From positions 1 through 56,232 of the forward strand of contig JAPLSP010000137.1 in NCBI GenBank assembly GCA_026398575.1: a stretch of DNA of 56,232 bases. Reading direction: 5' to 3'. This document shows positions 7,579 to 16,034 of the stretch, piece by piece. Position 1 is the stretch's first letter. Each line of letters begins with the position of its first letter. A model generated the notes under the pieces. It was not told the origin of the DNA and ran no database searches. It worked only from the letters and a program-made list of their open reading frames with translations. The stretch is from Candidatus Sumerlaeota bacterium (GTDB lineage: Bacteria > Sumerlaeota > Sumerlaeia > JADFCT01). The position numbers and the translations under genes are program-made.

Positions 7579-9168
7579 TCAGCTGTCGAGGATATTCGCG
7601 GCTTCCGAATGGTCCACGTCCATGATGTAATGGATGCCGCTGATATCCGCGGCCTCGCGCGTCAGGGCCGCGATGTCGTCGCGATTCATGTGTTCCATAG
7701 AAAACTTGCGGCTGCCGGCCATCAGCTGGCGCAAGCCTTGGGCCAGGCGCTCATAGTAGGTGTAAAGCCCGATGGCGCCCGTCGGAAGTTTCTCGAATTC
7801 TTTATCGCCGAGCTCTCCGCGCAGAGCGCTGGCGGTGACGAAGATTTCATCCGTCGTTTTCCCGAATCGTTCGATGTACACGGGAACCTGCTGTTTGTCA
7901 ATCGTGCGCCCAATGGTCTTGCCCACCATGGTCGCGGCGATGGGTCCCCGCGCCATGCCGATGAGTTTGACAAACGGCGCGCCCATCGCGAGCCCCTTGA
8001 AGATCTGATCTTCGAAGGTGAATCCCCCCGCCACGGCAAGAGCGGGAACGTATTTTTTCCTGTCTGCCAGGCGCTTGGCATACTGATACAAGAGCGAGTG
8101 CAAATAGACCGAAGGCACGCCCCATTCGTTCATCATGCGCCACGGGCTCATGCCCGTCCCGCCGCCCGCGCCGTCCACGGTGAGGAGATCGAGCTTGTAG
8201 CGCGAAGTAAACAGCACGGCGCGGGCCAGGTCGGCCGGCCGATACGCGCCCGTCTTGAGGAAGATATGCTTGGCGCCGGCTTTGCGCAATTCCTCGACGC
8301 GCTTGGCGAACGATTCCTCGGTCACCATTCCCACGCGCGAATGGCGCTCGAATTCCTTGAACTCACCCCGCTCGAACGCCTTGATGACATCCGGCTCGGT
8401 GGGATCGGGAAGCACCAGATAGCCGCGTTTATAAAGCAATTGCGCCTTTTTAAGGTCCTTGACTTTCACTTCGCCGCCGATGTCCTTGGCGCCCTGGCCC
8501 CATTTTAGCTCGACGATGTCCACGCCGAGTTTTTCAATGGCGTATTCCTGCGCGCCGAGCCGGGTGTCCTCAATGTTCGCCTGCACAATGATGGCGCCGT
8601 AGCCCTGGCGCTGATAGTCCTTGTAGAGCTTCACGCGGCGCTTCAGGTCAAGCGTGTCAACGACCCGGCCTTTCTCAATGACGGCCCCGGGATCCATGCC
8701 CACCACGTTTTCGCCGATTGTCAGGCCGGTCCCCGCCAGCGCGGACCCGATGGCCAGGCCTTCCCAGTTGTTCTTGGCGACGTCGGTCGAGCCGATGGCG
8801 GAAAGGGTCCAGGGATAGCGAAACTTGATCCGCTTATGGTGGCCAAAGACGACTTCGAGATTGACGGCGGGGAAAATAGCCTTGTCGCTATCGGCTTCGA
8901 TGCCGTGAGCCCCGACGGCCGTTCCCATGATGTTGAAATGCGAGTAGTCCACGGGATACGTTTTTTCGCCCGCGGTGGTTATCACGCCAAACGGCTGAGG
9001 ATAGATCACCTCGTGGCCGCGATAGGCGGATTTGCCGATCTCGCACATGCCGATACATCCGTCCACACAGGTAACGCACATGCCGGAGGACGGCACGACC
9101 GATCCCATGGTCCGGTTCTTCGTCAGCGTGGCCGCTGAAGCATTGGTCTTCGAAAGCGTGAGTGTCAT
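7579..9168 (-). CDS. GltB-type FMN-binding domain protein with N-terminal Cys cluster
   Basis: A 529-residue protein homologous to the FMN/synthase domain of glutamate synthase: LTVDGAGGGTGMSPW, VALAVAGGFTFEDQ-like and GADIVELKWGQGAK-type segments, with AMGAPFVKLIGMARGP near the phosphate-binding region. It lacks the glutaminase (Ntn amidotransferase) domain and the CxxxxxCxxxxC 3Fe-4S loop seen in this window's full-length GltB. Instead it has an N-terminal CVTCVDGCIGMC motif (C31, C34, C38, C42) that could hold a 4Fe-4S cluster. The start at 9168 is preferred because GGAAAGGAAG precedes it. It is the last gene of the redox operon, 19 bases after the ferredoxin gene. Its substrate is unknown; it need not make glutamate. 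Confidence 0.8.
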   Translation of the reverse strand: MTLTLSKTNASAATLTKNRTMGSVVPSSGMCVTCVDGCIGMCEIGKSAYRGHEVIYPQPFGVITTAGEKTYPVDYSHFNIMGTAVGAHGIEADSDKAIFPAVNLEVVFGHHKRIKFRYPWTLSAIGSTDVAKNNWEGLAIGSALAGTGLTIGENVVGMDPGAVIEKGRVVDTLDLKRRVKLYKDYQRQGYGAIIVQANIEDTRLGAQEYAIEKLGVDIVELKWGQGAKDIGGEVKVKDLKKAQLLYKRGYLVLPDPTEPDVIKAFERGEFKEFERHSRVGMVTEESFAKRVEELRKAGAKHIFLKTGAYRPADLARAVLFTSRYKLDLLTVDGAGGGTGMSPWRMMNEWGVPSVYLHSLLYQYAKRLADRKKYVPALAVAGGFTFEDQIFKGLAMGAPFVKLIGMARGPIAATMVGKTIGRTIDKQQVPVYIERFGKTTDEIFVTASALRGELGDKEFEKLPTGAIGLYTYYERLAQGLRQLMAGSRKFSMEHMNRDDIAALTREAADISGIHYIMDVDHSEAANILDS

Positions 9169-9187
9169 AATTGCGGTCTTCCTTTCC

Positions 9188-9868
9188 TCATTCATTCTTT
9201 GGTATCTCGCACGCGACGCATGGATTCATGTAGCACATCATGTCATCGAACTCTTCTTTCTCCAGGCAGGGAGGACACAGGTTTTCGCAACCGCCGCAAA
9301 TGGCCTTTTCCGGCTGCGTATAGGTGCAGCGCAGCTGGCACGCAGGGCAGACGTACATGCATCCTCCGCACAGCCGGCAAACCTCGGATTTGGCGTCAAA
9401 CGGCGTGCCGATGCTCCGCTTCTCGCCCCGGTTGCGAAAACCAATGGCCTTGGCCATCATCTGCTCTTCGCACATTCGCACACACAGCCCGCAAAGGATG
9501 CAGTCGTCGTATTCCTGCTTGAAGCGCTGACGGCGCACGCCATAGGCCGAGGCAAGGTCCTGGATCGTTTTCGACTGGGGACAAGACGCCAGGAGCAGCT
9601 CCAAAATCATCTTGCGCGCCCGGAAGACGCGCTTGGACGACGTCCTTACCTTCAATCCTTCCTCTGCGGGATACGAGCAGGAGGCGACCAGTTTCGCTTT
9701 GCGCCCTTCTCCGATTTCCACCACGCACAACCGGCAGGCGCCATACGGAGTCAACCCGTCCAAATGGCAGAGCGTGGGGATCGGGAATCCCAAAAACGAC
9801 GCCACCTCCAGCAAGGTATCGCCTTTTTCGACCGAAACATCCAGGCCGTTGATATTCAAGGTAATCAT
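9188..9868 (-). CDS. NuoG/HydA-N-like 2Fe-2S and 4Fe-4S electron-transfer protein
   Basis: A 226-residue protein. The N-terminus is a plant-type 2Fe-2S ferredoxin domain (C34, C45, C48 and C64 in TLCHLDGLTPYGACRLC and ASCSYP). The rest carries 4Fe-4S motifs: CILCGLCVRMCEEQ, CRLCGGCMYVCPACQLRC and CGGCENLCPPC. This is the layout of the N-terminal part of NuoG and of [FeFe]-hydrogenase HydA or HoxU, but the H-cluster domain is absent. It probably passes electrons between the NuoE/NuoF module and the FMN-domain protein encoded next. Its ATG overlaps the stop of the upstream fusion gene (ATGA), indicating translational coupling. Confidence 0.85.
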   Translation of the reverse strand: MITLNINGLDVSVEKGDTLLEVASFLGFPIPTLCHLDGLTPYGACRLCVVEIGEGRKAKLVASCSYPAEEGLKVRTSSKRVFRARKMILELLLASCPQSKTIQDLASAYGVRRQRFKQEYDDCILCGLCVRMCEEQMMAKAIGFRNRGEKRSIGTPFDAKSEVCRLCGGCMYVCPACQLRCTYTQPEKAICGGCENLCPPCLEKEEFDDMMCYMNPCVACEIPKNE

Positions 9869-12800
9869 CGCGCGTTCCCCCTTGCTTGCGCGCTATCGGC
9901 CGCATCGCTCTTGCGCCGCGTGAATTCCAGGTCGCAGCGCAGACACCGTCGCGCCTCGCGCGCCGCCTCTTCCGCCGACACGGACCTTTCGACTTCCGCG
10001 AAATTCTTTTTCCGCGATTTGGGCGGAAGCGCGGGCGGAACCACCCTTGCCCCGTCTTCAATCTCCTCGTCTCCCGTTGCGCGGGGCGCAACGTAAACTT
10101 GCGGCAGATTTATCGCGGCCGGCGTCCTCAGCGCCTCGCCTCGCAGATAGCGATCCATGACGGCGGCGGCCTTCCTGCCGGCGGCAATGGCGTCCACAAC
10201 CGTATTCGGACCGGTCACCAGATCGCCGCCCGCAAACACGCCGTCGCGGGATGTCTGGAGTGTTTCGCCGTCCACGCGCGGCCTTCCGGCCTTATCCATG
10301 TCAATGCCCATTGCGCCAAGGCAATCGCTGTCCGGGCCCTCGCCGATAGCCACGATCATGGTATCGAGGGGAAGCATGAATTCCGTGCCGGCGATGGGAA
10401 CCGGTTTGCGCCTGCCGCTTGCATCCACTTCGCCCAGTTTGTTCCTGATACACTCGATGCTGACAAGGCGCCCGCTCTTGGATTGAATCTTCACGGGAGT
10501 GACAAAGGTCTCGATCCTCACGCCCTCGGCAATGGCGGCTTCCACATAGCGAATCCTTACGGGCGAAACCAGCGTTTCGAGTTTGATGCCTTCTTCCATG
10601 GCCGCCTCGACTTCTTCGGCATAGGCGGGCATTTCCTGGCTGGTGCGGCGATACAGAAGGATCACGCTCTTGACCCTTTTTTGGCGAAGCGCCACTCGCG
10701 CCGCGTCCACGGCGGAATTGCCGCCGCCGATAATACCCACGCGTCCATGCGCCAGTTCTTCGCCTTTGAGATTAAACGCTTTCAGGAATTGCATGGACGG
10801 ATAAATTCCCTCGGTGTCTTCGCCTTCGAGATCCAGCCGCCAGCTCCGGTGCGCGCCCGTCGCAAGAAAGACGGCCTTGAAGCCGCGTTCGAAGAGATCG
10901 TCAATGCTGATGTCCCTGCCCAGCGCGACGCCGCATTGGACGCGGACGCTTCCGTTTATCAGCGACTTGATTTCCTTGCGCACGATGTCATGGGGCAGGC
11001 GATAGGTCGGAATGCAGCTGAGGAGCATTCCACCGGTCTCATTTTCGGCGTCGAACAGCGTCACTTTGTATCCGGACTGCGAAAGATAGCTTGCGGCCGC
11101 AATGCCCGCGGGCCCCGCGCCGATCACGGCGACGGGGGGCATGGACCTGCGCTTCCCAGCGGCTTTGGCCGGTTTGTAGGCGGAAGGATCTATGCGGTCG
11201 GTAATGAATCTCTTCAAAGTCCGGATGGCGACGGGCTCTCCTCCGCTGGTCCCCAACTGGCATCTCTGTTCGCATTTGCGGTCGCAGACCCTGGCGCAGA
11301 TCGAAGGGAACGGATTGGCGGCCCGGATGATTTGATACGCCTTCTTGAACTCTCCTTTTTCAATCAGGGCCACATACCGCCAGGCCTCCGTATCCAGAGG
11401 GCAGGCGGACTGGCAGGGAGCGCCCACCAGGCTCCGGCACACGAACGCGTCGCACTTTTTGTCCACCACGTGCCGCTTATATTCATTCTGGAAATAGCGC
11501 AGCGTGCTCAGGACTGGGTTGGAGGCGGTTTGCCCGAGACCGCACATGGTGGTGTCTTTGACCACCTCCGCCAATTCCTTCAGAATCTCCAGATGTTCGG
11601 GCTTTCCGGCGCCTTTGGTGATATCGTCAAGGATCTCATACATGCGTTGCGTGCCCTTGCGGCAGGTGAAGCACTTGCCGCAGGACTCATCTTTCAGAAA
11701 ATTCATAAAGTACTTCGCAATGTCCACCATGCAAGTGTTGTCGTCCATGACGATCATGCCGCCGGATCCCATGATAGACCCGGCTTCGGCCAGGCTGTCA
11801 TAGTCAATGGGAAGGTCGAACTTGTCGGCGGGGATGCACCCTCCGGAAGGTCCGCCCGTCTGGACCGCTTTTATCCTGGCCTTGCCCGCAGGACCGCCCC
11901 CGATACTATAGACGATTTCCTTGATGGGAATGCCCATCGGCACTTCAACGAGGCCTGTATTCCGAATCTTGCCGACCAGGCTGAATATCTTCGTTCCGGA
12001 ATTGTTCTTCACGCCGATTTTTGCGAACGCCTCGGCGCCGTCGCGGATGATCACGGGGATATTGGCCCAGGTTTCAACGTTGTTGATGACGGTCGGCTTT
12101 CCGTCAATTCCTTTCTGAATGGGAAACGGCGGCCGCTGGCGCGGCTCGCCCGTCCGCCCCTCGACGGAATGGATCAAAGCGGTTTCTTCGCCGCAGACGA
12201 ACGCCCCGGCCCCCTTCACCAGCCGGATATCGAAGGACAAGGCGGTCCCAAGGATATTCTTCCCCAGCAGCGCATGTTCGCGCGCCTGCCGAAGCGCCAC
12301 GGTCAAATGCTTGATGGCGATGGGGTATTCATTGCGAATGTAGATAATGCCGTCCGTGGCCCCCGTCGCAACGGCGCCAATGATCATTCCTTCGATGATG
12401 CTGTGGGGATTCCCTTCGATCACGCTGCGGTCCATGTATGCGCCGGGATCGCCTTCGTCCGAATTGCACACCACAAACTTGCCCCGGCTGCCGGATTGCT
12501 GCGCCAGGAGTTCCCATTTCAATCCCGTCAGAAAACCGGCGCCGCCCCGGCCGCGCAATCCCGAACGCTTCACTTCCTCAACTACTTTTTTCGGATCATG
12601 CTCGGACAATACTTTGTCAAGCGCTTCATATCCCCTGTGAGCGAGGTAATCATGAATCCGGATGGGGTCTATTTTCTGACCCATGCCCAGAATCGTGCGC
12701 TGCTGGTTTTTGAAGAAGGGGATGTCATCGCGATGGTAGTACTTTTCTCCCGTGATGGGATCGCGATAGAGCAAGTCTTCGACGTATGCGCCCGAGAGCG

Positions 12801-13104
12801 CAGCCTCGATGATCGCCGGGACGTCATCCATCTTTACATGCGTATAAAAGGCATTCTGCGGCTCGGTTAGAATGAAGGGCCCCATCTCGCAGAATCCGTG
12901 GCAACCGGTGACGCGAAGCGAGATTTTGCCGAGCAGGCGATTCCGGATGATAAATCCTTTCGCCACCCGGATGATGTCGCTCGATCCGCTGGCCTGGCAT
13001 GCGGTCCCCCCGCAGACAACAATCCGGGGTTTGCTTGCATCCACTTTCGACAAAAGCGCTTTTCGCAATTCCCGCAATTCGTCCAGGGATGATAGTTTCG
13101 GCAT
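9865..13104 (-). CDS. NuoF-GltD fusion: NAD(P)H-oxidising flavo-iron-sulfur protein
   Basis: A 1079-residue fusion. Residues 25-90 are a thioredoxin-like 2Fe-2S domain (C31, C36, C68, C72). Residues ~110-540 are NuoF/HydB-like with the FMN/NADH segments GLRGRGGAGFLTGLKW and NSDEGDPGAYMDR and the 4Fe-4S motif SCGKCFTCRKGTQ. Residues ~570-1045 are GltD-like, with Cys clusters (CQSACPLD and CARVCDRKCEQRC), an FAD fold (VIGAGPAGIAAASYL) and an NAD(P) fold (GIIGGGNSAVDAARVAL). A Cys pair (CLRC) lies near the C-terminus. A 22-residue segment in the second nucleotide domain is tandemly duplicated. The start at 13104 has GGGAG upstream. Two nucleotide-binding flavin modules in one chain suggest electron exchange between NAD(H) and NADP(H) pools and ferredoxin; bifurcation is an inference. 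Confidence 0.88.
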   Translation of the reverse strand: MPKLSSLDELRELRKALLSKVDASKPRIVVCGGTACQASGSSDIIRVAKGFIIRNRLLGKISLRVTGCHGFCEMGPFILTEPQNAFYTHVKMDDVPAIIEAALSGAYVEDLLYRDPITGEKYYHRDDIPFFKNQQRTILGMGQKIDPIRIHDYLAHRGYEALDKVLSEHDPKKVVEEVKRSGLRGRGGAGFLTGLKWELLAQQSGSRGKFVVCNSDEGDPGAYMDRSVIEGNPHSIIEGMIIGAVATGATDGIIYIRNEYPIAIKHLTVALRQAREHALLGKNILGTALSFDIRLVKGAGAFVCGEETALIHSVEGRTGEPRQRPPFPIQKGIDGKPTVINNVETWANIPVIIRDGAEAFAKIGVKNNSGTKIFSLVGKIRNTGLVEVPMGIPIKEIVYSIGGGPAGKARIKAVQTGGPSGGCIPADKFDLPIDYDSLAEAGSIMGSGGMIVMDDNTCMVDIAKYFMNFLKDESCGKCFTCRKGTQRMYEILDDITKGAGKPEHLEILKELAEVVKDTTMCGLGQTASNPVLSTLRYFQNEYKRHVVDKKCDAFVCRSLVGAPCQSACPLDTEAWRYVALIEKGEFKKAYQIIRAANPFPSICARVCDRKCEQRCQLGTSGGEPVAIRTLKRFITDRIDPSAYKPAKAAGKRRSMPPVAVIGAGPAGIAAASYLSQSGYKVTLFDAENETGGMLLSCIPTYRLPHDIVRKEIKSLINGSVRVQCGVALGRDISIDDLFERGFKAVFLATGAHRSWRLDLEGEDTEGIYPSMQFLKAFNLKGEELAHGRVGIIGGGNSAVDAARVALRQKRVKSVILLYRRTSQEMPAYAEEVEAAMEEGIKLETLVSPVRIRYVEAAIAEGVRIETFVTPVKIQSKSGRLVSIECIRNKLGEVDASGRRKPVPIAGTEFMLPLDTMIVAIGEGPDSDCLGAMGIDMDKAGRPRVDGETLQTSRDGVFAGGDLVTGPNTVVDAIAAGRKAAAVMDRYLRGEALRTPAAINLPQVYVAPRATGDEEIEDGARVVPPALPPKSRKKNFAEVERSVSAEEAAREARRCLRCDLEFTRRKSDAADSAQARGNAR

Positions 13105-13159
13105 CACGTTTCTCCCGCCGGGCAATTTCCGCCTTGCAGCCAAACGCAGACTGTTTTCG

Positions 13160-14068
13160 TCATCCAAGATCCAGCATGTGACCCTTGCATCCGCGGCGCG
13201 AACAAATCTGCAAGACTCCCCCGCCGCGCACGGCCAGGGATACCATCGCCGCTCCGCATACGAGACACTCGCAGGAATCCGTCAATTCCATTTCACAATG
13301 CGGACAATAAAAATCCACCACGGTATTCATTGAGATATCATATTCGGTGGACACATTGTAGCTGCCGTACAAGGCCGAGAGTCTGAGCCAGCCTCGCTTG
13401 GGGCCAACCGATATGGCCACTTTGACCGAAGGATAGCCGTCAATTGCGACGGCCGGATCCATGAGAGTGCGTTCGCAATGGGCGCAGCTGACCTCGATGG
13501 GGAAGATTCGCTTGTCTTTTCCCAGCTCGATCCTGTCGAGTCCTTCGATGGTTTTGTCCAGCAGTTGCTTGATCTGCGACTTTCTGACCTTTGAGAAATA
13601 ATGGCCGTCCATCACAACAACCGGCCCCAGAGCGCAGGCGCCCAGGCAATTCACCGTTTCCAGCGTGAATTGTTTGTCCGGGGTCGTCTCTCCCGTTTTG
13701 ATTCCGAGTTGCTGCTGAAGCTCTTCGACGATTCGCGGCGCGGACCGGACGTGACAGGCCGTGCCCAGGCAGGCGGTGACAAGGTGTTTTCCGCGGGGAT
13801 GCAGTGTGAAGGAGCGATAGAACGTCGCGACTCCGTATATGTCCACGAGAGAACGGCCCGTTTGATCGCTCAGAATCCTCAGGGCTTCTTCGGGAAGATA
13901 GCCGTACTTCGTCTGGATTCCCTCGAGGATGGCGATAAGCCCCCCCTGCTCCCTGTCCTGTTTTGCCAGAATGGGCAGGATATCATTCGCATTCACTTTT
14001 TCCGGGGCGCAGCGGTCGGTTTGTGTCGGAAAGGAGGATTTTTTTTTGGTTCTAGCGATACTCTTCAC
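13160..14068 (-). CDS. NuoE-like 2Fe-2S subunit with zinc-ribbon-like C-terminal extension
   Basis: A 302-residue protein. Residues 25-175 are NuoE/HydC-like thioredoxin-fold 2Fe-2S sequence (C100, C105, C141, C145 in TACLGTAC and NCLGAC). The following ~125 residues are not part of ordinary NuoE, which is about 160 residues. They hold Cys pairs C195/C198 (CAHC), C255/C258 (CPHC), C266/C268/C271 and C289/C294, resembling two zinc-ribbon or rubredoxin-like knuckles. The start is GTG with GGAGG 10 bases upstream. It overlaps the preceding small Cys-rich gene by 17 bases. It should feed or receive electrons from the NuoF part of the next protein. Confidence 0.85.
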   Translation of the reverse strand: MKSIARTKKKSSFPTQTDRCAPEKVNANDILPILAKQDREQGGLIAILEGIQTKYGYLPEEALRILSDQTGRSLVDIYGVATFYRSFTLHPRGKHLVTACLGTACHVRSAPRIVEELQQQLGIKTGETTPDKQFTLETVNCLGACALGPVVVMDGHYFSKVRKSQIKQLLDKTIEGLDRIELGKDKRIFPIEVSCAHCERTLMDPAVAIDGYPSVKVAISVGPKRGWLRLSALYGSYNVSTEYDISMNTVVDFYCPHCEMELTDSCECLVCGAAMVSLAVRGGGVLQICSRRGCKGHMLDLG

Positions 14069-14405
14069 AGTGCCATCTTCCTCCTTCCACTTTTGGAAAG
14101 GCGCATGTCGGCCGGTCTTCGCAATTCAAACACAGCCCTCCTGTCGCATCCTCAATCACTCCGGGGCTAATCATTTGTTCTGCGGTCTGCTTGACTGGCT
14201 CCACAGGCGCTCTGCCAATATCGAACTCCTCGCAGAACAGCACCGGGAGTGACCGGTCGTGCGGGTAAGAACACTCTTCAATGTAGCAGCAATTCCGGCA
14301 CAGTCCACCGCGCAAGATATTGTTCTTGCCGTCCTCGAGTCTTTCCTGCCTTGTCGCGAAGGTTTGCGCCACCTCCGGTGAGGAAGACGTATTGGGCTGT
14401 TTCAT
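14052..14405 (-). CDS. Small protein with two Cys-rich repeats, first gene of the redox operon
   Basis: A 117-residue protein with two similar Cys motifs: GLCRNCCYIEECSYPHDRS ending in FCEEF, and GLCLNCEDRPTCAFPK ending in WHCEEYR. The pattern GLCxNC...C.(F/Y)P...(F/H)CEE(F/Y) is one I have seen in small proteins beside iron-sulfur oxidoreductase genes in anaerobes; its function is unknown. The four Cys of each unit could bind zinc or iron-sulfur. AAGGAGGAG precedes the ATG. It is the first gene after the sigma-54 promoter, with an expected leader of about 55 bases. Confidence 0.8.
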   Translation of the reverse strand: MKQPNTSSSPEVAQTFATRQERLEDGKNNILRGGLCRNCCYIEECSYPHDRSLPVLFCEEFDIGRAPVEPVKQTAEQMISPGVIEDATGGLCLNCEDRPTCAFPKVEGGRWHCEEYR

Positions 14406-14470
14406 TTGCTCCTCCTTGGTTGGCAGACATTGATCCTGCCGCCCCGGCAGCGCCTTTTGAGATATTATTG

Positions 14471-14486
14471 AGCAATTGCCATACCA
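14471..14486 (-). promoter_or_regulatory. Sigma-54 (-24/-12) promoter of the redox operon
   Basis: The minus strand reads TGGTATGGCAATTGCT. Compared with the consensus TGGCACGNNNNTTGCT it keeps the essential GG and GC with exactly 10 bases between them, and the full TTGCT. Transcription would start near 14460, about 55 bases before the ATG at 14405. The neighbouring gene encodes an NtrC-type activator with the sigma-54 contact loop, which supports the assignment. I could not identify a clear enhancer site in the upstream 190 bases. Confidence 0.75.
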
Positions 14487-14681
14487 AAGGCGGGCGCTTG
14501 GGCGTTATGCGCGCGCCGAGGGCCAATAGGCTGGTTGTTTTCTTTGTCGAAGCTTTGGTTTTGGGCGCTTAGGACTCAAAGGAGAAACCTGGAGCAGGCG
14601 CCTTTGCATCGCGCGCGAAAATGAATTCCAGACAGGGTTGGAAGGGGAATTTAGAACCGCCGGGGAGAAACGCCCCATATT

Positions 14682-16034
14682 TTATTCTATGGCGGCGGCT
14701 TCCAGTTTCTTTCTCAGTGTCTTTCTGTCTATCCCGAGGATTCGGGCCGCTTGAGCTTTGTTTCCACCAACGCTTTCGAGGGCGTTTCGAATGTATTCTG
14801 CTTCCACTTCCGCCAGCGTTCGTGTGAGCGATTCTTTGCGGGGAACAAAGAAGCGCATGTGCGGCGGCAGATCGGTGACGTCCACCACTTCGCTATCCGT
14901 CATGACGGCGATGCGCTGAATGATGTTTTCGAGTTCCCGGACATTCCCGGGCCATGAATAGCTGGCGAACGCCGCCAAGGCTCTATCCGAGAAACGCATG
15001 GGGGGCTTTCCGAATTCCGTGGCGAACTTTGACGCAAAATAATTCACAAGTAAAAGAACATCGTCGCGCCTTTCTCTCAGGGGCGGCACCTCAATGGAGA
15101 TCACATTGAGCCGGAAATAGAGATCTTCCCGAAACAGGCCTCTTTGGATGAGAACGGCCAGATGCTTATTGGTCGCCGTGATGATCCGCACGTCCACTTT
15201 TTGCCCGCGTGTGGCGCCCACCATGCAGATTTCTTTGTCCTGCAGGGCGCGCAAGAGCTTCACCTGCATGGCGGGACTGGTCTCGGATATCTCGTCAAGA
15301 AAGATGGTTCCGCCTTGGGCCGTCTGGAAAAAACCAGCGCGCGACTCCGTTGCGCCGGTGAAAGCGCCTCTCATGTGGCCGAAGAGTTCGCTTTCCAGCA
15401 AACCCTCAGGTATGCCGCCGCAGTTGACCGGGACGAAGGGCGCCAGGGCGCCCTTGCTCGAGTAGTGAATCGCCCGGGCGACCAGTTCCTTGCCGACGCC
15501 GCTTTCGCCGGTAATGAGGACCGTCGCGGAAGTGGAAGCGGCCTTGTCCACCGCAAGCGCCACGTCCCGCATGGCTTGCGAGTCGCCGATGATTCCATGT
15601 TTCGACGGCAGGCTTTCCCTTGGCCGATACTGTCTGGCGCGCCGCAACCGCAGTTTGTCGAACGCGCGCTGGATCGCCTCAAAGAGCTCGTCATCGGTAA
15701 AAGGTTTTGCCAAGTATTCCTCGGCGCCGATTTTGACCGCTTCCACAGCCCCCTCGACGGAGGCATAACCGGTAATCATCATTGCTTCCGTGTTCTTGCA
15801 GTTCTCGCGGATATGCCGCACCAGATCAAGCCCCGATGAGTCCGGCATCTTGAAATCGGTCACCACAAGGTCTATTGCCGCCGTTTCCAGAATCTTCAGG
15901 GCCTCTGTAACGGACCGCGCCGTGGAAACCTGATAGCTCCTTGATTTCAAATTCCTCTGGATGATCTCCAGAGTATCGGCGCTGTCATCCACGACAAGGA
16001 TGTGTTCTTTCTGATGTGACTGCGTCTCGGTCAT
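14682..16034 (-). CDS. NtrC-family sigma-54-dependent response regulator
   Basis: A 450-residue protein with the full three-domain layout. The receiver domain is at 10-125 (DD at 16-17, phospho-acceptor D60 in VVTDFKMPD). The AAA+ domain is at ~150-385 (Walker A GESGVGKE, sigma-54 contact loop GAFTGA, Walker B GGTIFLDEI, GLFREDLYFRLNV and the WPGNVREL sensor). A Fis-type helix-turn-helix lies at the C-terminus (NKAQAARILGIDRKTLRKKL). It activates transcription from sigma-54 promoters after phosphorylation. Its ATG overlaps the stop of the kinase gene by four bases (ATGA). The intergenic region after it carries a sigma-54 promoter for the redox operon, its most likely target. Confidence 0.95.
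   Translation of the reverse strand: MTETQSHQKEHILVVDDSADTLEIIQRNLKSRSYQVSTARSVTEALKILETAAIDLVVTDFKMPDSSGLDLVRHIRENCKNTEAMMITGYASVEGAVEAVKIGAEEYLAKPFTDDELFEAIQRAFDKLRLRRARQYRPRESLPSKHGIIGDSQAMRDVALAVDKAASTSATVLITGESGVGKELVARAIHYSSKGALAPFVPVNCGGIPEGLLESELFGHMRGAFTGATESRAGFFQTAQGGTIFLDEISETSPAMQVKLLRALQDKEICMVGATRGQKVDVRIITATNKHLAVLIQRGLFREDLYFRLNVISIEVPPLRERRDDVLLLVNYFASKFATEFGKPPMRFSDRALAAFASYSWPGNVRELENIIQRIAVMTDSEVVDVTDLPPHMRFFVPRKESLTRTLAEVEAEYIRNALESVGGNKAQAARILGIDRKTLRKKLEAAAIE

Noticed and set aside
7471..7581. UGA as a selenocysteine codon or general recoding joining the FMN protein to the GltD-like tail
   Set aside because: UGA ends many other genes here, no SECIS-like hairpin is evident right after it, and the tail is more simply a deletion remnant.
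9886..12870. 994-residue open frame opposite the NuoF-GltD fusion
   Set aside because: Same reason: the minus-strand protein has full motif support and the antisense product has none.
9188..14405. [FeFe]-hydrogenase operon (HydABC)
   Set aside because: The NuoE, NuoF and HydA-N parts are present, but no H-cluster domain or HydEFG maturation genes occur; the catalytic partner is a GltB-type FMN protein.
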